Assembly: GCA_964458125.1 (NCBI GenBank)
Contig: CAYWHE010000153.1
Span: forward strand, 1 to 9,907
DNA from: CAYWHE01 sp964458125
GTDB lineage: Bacteria; Bacteroidota; Bacteroidia; AKYH767-A; OLB10
DNA length: 9,907 nucleotides
Reading direction: 5' to 3'
Every line of letters starts with the position of its first letter. Position 1 is the stretch's first letter. The position numbers were made by a program, and so were the translations under genes. Below, in pieces: positions 6,969 through 9,907 of the stretch. Under the pieces are notes generated by a model. It worked only from the letters and a program-made list of their open reading frames with translations. It was not told where the DNA came from and searched no databases.

Positions 6969-7000
6969 CAAAAGTAATCATTCCACCGGAAAATGCCAAT
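6969..7000 (-). promoter_or_regulatory. Bacteroidota-type promoter of the T9SS gene
   Basis: On the minus strand ATTG (6997-7000) is followed, 20 nt later, by TACTTTTG (6969-6976), an exact TAnnTTTG. Transcription would start near 6962, giving a leader of about 50 nt before ATG 6911. It lies within the 99-bp gap after the response regulator, so the gene can be expressed independently of the operon upstream. Confidence 0.55.
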
Positions 7001-7010
7001 TTCAGGCTCC

Positions 7011-7721
7011 TCAACTGACCGTCATGCGGAATCCCTTTCCGTGAATATTCAAAATATCAATGGCGGGATCATCCTTCAGGTATTTTCTCAGTTTGGTAAT
7101 AAAAACATCCATACTTCGGGCATTGAAATAATTATCGTCACCCCAAATGGTTTTCAATGCTTTTTGACGGGGCAACACTTCATTCAGGTGCATGCAAAGC
7201 ATTTTGAGCAGTTCGGCCTCTTTGGGCGACAGATTGATTTCCTTTTCACTGCTACGGATGGTCCGGAATTCATAATTAAAAACAAAACTTCCGATTGGAA
7301 AATTCTGTGGATTAAATCCGTTTTCGAAACCGGTACTTCGTTTTAAAATAGCCTGGAGTTTCATCATCAGCACCTCCGAATCAAAGGGTTTGATGATGTA
7401 GTCATCGGCCCCTGTATTGAAACCGGCCAGGATATCATCCTTCATGGAACGAGCCGTGAGGAAAATGACCGGAATATCCTTGTCGTGGGTCCGGATTTCC
7501 CGGGCAAGGGAAAATCCATCCTTTTTTGGCATCATCACATCGAGAATACACAGGTCGAAGCCGCCCTTATAGTAGCCGGAAACAGCTGATTCCCCATCGG
7601 TAAACAACTGCACATGGAAATCATGAAGCTCCAGGTAATTTTTTAAAACGGCCCCGAAATTCGGATCATCTTCGGCCAGCAGGATTTTGAATTTTCGTTC
7701 TGTTGTCATGTTCATCAGCAT
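7011..7721 (-). CDS. OmpR/PhoB-family response regulator (receiver + winged helix)
   Basis: The protein is 236 aa from ATG 7721; ATGs at 7715 and 7709 are equally possible and remove only 2-4 residues. The receiver domain (about 11-127) has the acidic pair Asp18/Asp19 (AEDDP), phospho-acceptor Asp61 (CILDVMMPKKDG), Thr89 (IFLTA) and Lys111 (DDYIIKPF), so all phosphorylation residues are present. The DNA-binding winged helix (about 140-234) shows INLSPKEAELLKMLC, the recognition-helix region ARSMDVFITKLRKYL and the wing ILNIHGKGFRM. Its start overlaps the end of the kinase gene (ATGCTGATG, with the kinase stop TGA inside), implying translational coupling. It should be phosphorylated by that kinase and bind direct repeats with 10-11 bp spacing, such as those at 9408-9445. 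Confidence 0.95.
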   Translation of the reverse strand: MLMNMTTERKFKILLAEDDPNFGAVLKNYLELHDFHVQLFTDGESAVSGYYKGGFDLCILDVMMPKKDGFSLAREIRTHDKDIPVIFLTARSMKDDILAGFNTGADDYIIKPFDSEVLMMKLQAILKRSTGFENGFNPQNFPIGSFVFNYEFRTIRSSEKEINLSPKEAELLKMLCMHLNEVLPRQKALKTIWGDDNYFNARSMDVFITKLRKYLKDDPAIDILNIHGKGFRMTVS

Positions 7722-9346
7722 TTATACGGCAGGAATATACTGAAACGGCTTCCCTGACCAACCTCACTTTTCACGGTAACCTTACCCTTATGAGCTTCCA
7801 CAATGGCCTTCACATAACTTAAACCAAGACCAAATCCCTTAATATTATGAATGTTCCCGGTTGGAACCCGGTAAAACTTTTCGAATATTTTTTCCTGGGT
7901 GGCTGCGCTCATACCCATGCCGTTATCTTCAACATGCACCAGGATTCCATCGCTGTTGTTTTCAGTAACGATGGTGATTCTGGGATTTCCGGGAGAATAC
8001 TTATTTGCATTATCAAGCAGGTTATTGAACACGTTGGCCAGGTGAAACGGATCGCCCTGAACAAGGTAATTACGGGCTTCCAGTCGGGTAATCAGTTCGC
8101 CCTTCTTTTGGGTTACCTGCAGGCGTATGAAATCCACTGAATTTTCAATCAGTTCATGGACATTGACGTCTTCATGTTTGATATCCAGTTCACCTTTTTC
8201 CAACTGGGCCATGCGCAGTACATTTTCCACCTGGGCATTCATCCGTTTGTTTTCTTCCCGGATGATGCCGGTGAAATAATTTATCTTTTCCGGACTGCTG
8301 TATACCCTTGGGTCCCGGATACTGTCAACAGCGAGTGATATGGTAGCGATGGGGGTTTTAAATTCATGGGTCATGTTGTTGATGAAATCGGTCTTGATAT
8401 CTGAAAGTTTCTTCTGCCGAAAAATAACATGGATCGTATAGGCGAAACCAAACAGGATGATGCAGGTGAAGATGGCAGAACCGGCCAACATAAGCCACAA
8501 GGATGATAGCACATAATTCATGCGGCCCGGAAAGGACACCAGCAGATAGTCGGGTTTGGAAAACAGGTCGTTCGGGAACAGCATCACCCGGTGTGGTGAC
8601 CTAAGCAGTTCCCGTTGCTGCCCGGGAATTTTGGAAAACACCAGGGTGTCCCTTTCACGGTTAAAAATTCCAAAGTTATAGGGAATATCAATCCCCTTTC
8701 CGGAAAGTTCTTCGCGGATGATGGTATCCAGTTTATGAGGGCTGATCCGGTGCATGATGTTGCCTCCTTCCTCTCCAAACTCCACGGCCATCTTGCTCAT
8801 CACCAGGTTCAGCCTTTGCATTTTCTGAAAAATTTTTTCTTCTGTTTTATCTGCCAGCTCGCTGATGGAATCAGAAAATGAACCGAGATCGGGTGTTTCC
8901 CCGCCTTCGACAACCGTGTTGAACTCTGTTTCCCCGGCCTTTATGCTGATCACGGTATGACTTTGCCCGTTCCTGCTCTCATGATTGATGTGAACCCTGC
9001 TTCTTTTCTCTTCCGGCAGCTTGAAATCATCTGGCGGGTCTTCCGGTGGTAAAGGTGCGGGGGGTGGTGCGGGGGGGGCAATCCAGTCCACCTTAAAGGA
9101 ATCCTTATCGAGGGAGATTCCCCGTGGGCTGGATGAAACCCTGACGGACCGGTCGGTTACAATCCGGAATACCTCCCGGGTTTCAATCTTGCTGACCACA
9201 TCACTCAATGCAAGCGTTACGCCCTGGTCAAATTGCTGCTCCTTCAGTTTTATGTCGTGCATGATCCAGTTCATCTGAAGACCGATAATGCCCAGCAGGG
9301 CAACGCTCATGAAGACAATTAAAAGGGTAATCTTGGTCTTGTTCAT
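7715..9346 (-). CDS. Membrane sensor histidine kinase, HAMP-less
   Basis: The protein is 543 aa from ATG 9346. TM1 is about residues 5-28 and TM2 about 283-309; they enclose a periplasmic sensor of about 250 residues. After TM1 comes KLKEQQFDQGVTLAL, seen in many Bacteroidota kinases. The sensor carries a proline-rich run (90-105; APPAPPPAPLPPEDPP), then a possible strand segment, then a helix-rich part (about 155-190). TM2 leads almost directly into the HisKA domain with no HAMP: H-box FINNMTHEFKTPIATI (phospho-His327), N-box NNLLDNANKYS (Asn446), G1 EDNGMGM (474-479), F-box FEKFYR, G2 GFGLGLS (504-510). The catalytic core is complete. The ligand is unknown. The proline-rich run is encoded by a C8 tract plus a 12-bp near-duplication (9054-9078), and the run resembles one in the divergent secreted protein. 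Confidence 0.95.
   Translation of the reverse strand: MNKTKITLLIVFMSVALLGIIGLQMNWIMHDIKLKEQQFDQGVTLALSDVVSKIETREVFRIVTDRSVRVSSSPRGISLDKDSFKVDWIAPPAPPPAPLPPEDPPDDFKLPEEKRSRVHINHESRNGQSHTVISIKAGETEFNTVVEGGETPDLGSFSDSISELADKTEEKIFQKMQRLNLVMSKMAVEFGEEGGNIMHRISPHKLDTIIREELSGKGIDIPYNFGIFNRERDTLVFSKIPGQQRELLRSPHRVMLFPNDLFSKPDYLLVSFPGRMNYVLSSLWLMLAGSAIFTCIILFGFAYTIHVIFRQKKLSDIKTDFINNMTHEFKTPIATISLAVDSIRDPRVYSSPEKINYFTGIIREENKRMNAQVENVLRMAQLEKGELDIKHEDVNVHELIENSVDFIRLQVTQKKGELITRLEARNYLVQGDPFHLANVFNNLLDNANKYSPGNPRITIVTENNSDGILVHVEDNGMGMSAATQEKIFEKFYRVPTGNIHNIKGFGLGLSYVKAIVEAHKGKVTVKSEVGQGSRFSIFLPYKC
9054..9078. repeat. In-frame 12-bp tandem repeat with G8 tract inside the kinase gene
   Basis: GGTGCGGGGGG occurs at 9054-9064 and again at 9066-9076, and the second copy's G-run extends to eight (9071-9078). 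On the coding strand this gives poly-C tracts encoding Pro/Ala repeats in the periplasmic domain. Confidence 0.75.
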
Positions 9347-9373
9347 ACTAATTTTAAGCGGTTCTCACAACAG

Positions 9374-9381
9374 CAAAGGTA
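9374..9381 (-). promoter_or_regulatory. -7 element of the kinase-regulator operon
   Basis: The minus strand reads TACCTTTG, an exact TAnnTTTG, 27 bp upstream of ATG 9346. The leader would be about 20 nt. No TTTG sits at the -33 distance; the phased TTAAC repeats begin there instead, which suggests an activator-dependent promoter. Confidence 0.5.
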
Positions 9382-9407
9382 GGTTTTCTCCACGTATGTG
9401 CTTTTAC

Positions 9408-9445
9408 TTTAACGTTTCATTAACCAAGATTAACGCGGCATTAAC
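9408..9445. promoter_or_regulatory. Four helically phased TTAAC direct repeats, predicted response-regulator binding site
   Basis: TTAAC occurs at 9409-9413, 9420-9424, 9430-9434 and 9441-9445, with start-to-start spacings of 11, 10 and 11 bp. The base before the motif is T, A, A, A, so the extended core is (A/T)TTAAC. All copies point the same way. The block lies midway between two divergent -7 elements, each of which lacks a good -33 box. OmpR/PhoB-family proteins bind tandem direct repeats of about 10-11 bp, so the adjacent response regulator is the obvious candidate; this assignment is inference. Confidence 0.6.
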
Positions 9446-9467
9446 ATGCAGGTACAGGGAGCTGACG

Positions 9468-9475
9468 TATTTTTG
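9468..9475 (+). promoter_or_regulatory. -7 element of the divergent secreted-protein gene
   Basis: TATTTTTG is an exact TAnnTTTG, ending 41 bp before ATG 9517, with a start site expected near 9482. The -33 position coincides with the last TTAAC repeat (9441-9445) and not with a TTTG. Confidence 0.5.
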
Positions 9476-9516
9476 CCATCGTTAAGAATTATTCCAATTG
9501 CAACAAATAAAATGAT

Positions 9517-9907
9517 ATGAAAACAAATAGTTTTGCCTATGTCAGCATGATGATGCTGGGTATAGCCCTGATTTCGCCTGTGCCGGATTTACATGCACAG
9601 AAACCACGTGATGCAAAAGCTGAAAGAAAAATTCATTTGCGCATTGAAGAAGAATCAGACGGAAAAACAATCCGGATTGATACAACTTATGAAGCCTCGC
9701 AGCAGGATGCCATTGAAACGTATCTGAAATCAATCGGAATTGAAATGGCGGTACCTCCGGCTCCGCCTGAACCACCCGATGCTCCCCTGCCACCTGAAGC
9801 TCCGGCACCTCCCAGACCACGCACTCCCGGTAAACAGGATATCGTGATTCATATCGATAAGGAGGGAATCAGTGCGGGGACAAGAGCGGAGATTGAAAAG
9901 GCTATGG
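9517..9907 (+). CDS. Secreted protein with proline-rich linker, divergent from the kinase (3' end outside window)
   Basis: ATG at 9517 opens a frame that runs off the window (130 complete codons). ATG at 9512 meets a stop after one codon, so 9517 is the start. A signal peptide is clear (residues 1-27, hydrophobic SMMMLGIALISPV, cleavage probably LHA-Q). The mature part begins with a charged strand-like segment (KIHLRIEEESDGKTIRIDTTYEA, 38-60, read in two halves) and a short helix (about 62-74). A proline-rich stretch (80-101, including APLPPEAPAPP) and another strand-like piece (DIVIHIDKEG, 108-117) follow, then a probable helix at the edge. I do not recognise a named family. Position, promoter layout and the shared proline-rich segment suggest a periplasmic partner or target of the two-component system. 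Confidence 0.8.
   Translation, partial: MKTNSFAYVSMMMLGIALISPVPDLHAQKPRDAKAERKIHLRIEEESDGKTIRIDTTYEASQQDAIETYLKSIGIEMAVPPAPPEPPDAPLPPEAPAPPRPRTPGKQDIVIHIDKEGISAGTRAEIEKAM

Noticed and set aside
6912..6971. 20-codon upstream extension of the T9SS gene from a TTG
   Set aside because: It would place non-hydrophobic residues before a clear signal peptide and overlap the predicted -7 element.
9542..9820. 92-codon minus-strand open frame at the right end
   Set aside because: It is antisense to the signal-peptide-bearing plus-strand gene, which has a good start, promoter match and protein-like composition.

Overview
The window looks like a chromosomal segment of a Bacteroidota bacterium, most likely a Bacteroidales or Marinilabiliales relative. 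The reasons are a protein with a C-terminal type IX secretion (Por) sorting domain, a HAMP-less histidine kinase of a type common in that phylum, several exact matches to the phylum's -7 promoter element (TAnnTTTG), and start codons without clear Shine-Dalgarno sequences. I see no tRNA, rRNA, CRISPR array or transposase.

Layout. At the left edge (1-1084, +) is the C-terminal part of a RecQ helicase. It converges on a 524-aa polytopic membrane protein (1123-2697, -) that looks like a GT-C type glycosyltransferase. Next is a 112-aa secreted protein with a TonB-C-like fold (2796-3134, -). The roughly 400-bp gap that follows (3135-3539) is packed with consecutive palindromes. Then come a 1123-aa T9SS-exported Asp-box propeller protein with PKD and cleaved-adhesin-like domains (3540-6911, -), an OmpR-family response regulator (7011-7721, -) and its sensor kinase (7715-9346, -). 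A divergent secreted protein (9517 to the right edge, +) is cut off by the window end.

How the genes may work together. The kinase and regulator genes overlap and form one operon. The 170-bp region between the kinase and the divergent secreted gene has a TAnnTTTG box facing each way. Between the two boxes lie four TTAAC direct repeats spaced 11, 10 and 11 bp apart, which is the arrangement expected for an OmpR/PhoB-family regulator. The kinase's periplasmic domain and the divergent secreted protein also share an unusual proline-rich segment, including an identical APLPPE hexapeptide. My main hypothesis is that the divergent gene encodes a periplasmic partner or target of this two-component system, co-regulated with it through the phased repeats. 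The T9SS adhesin-like gene lies 99 bp downstream of the regulator but has its own good promoter match.

The second unusual region is the palindrome array at 3241-3546. It holds five closely packed hairpins, two of which appear to be diverged copies of one GC-rich unit, plus two weaker ones.
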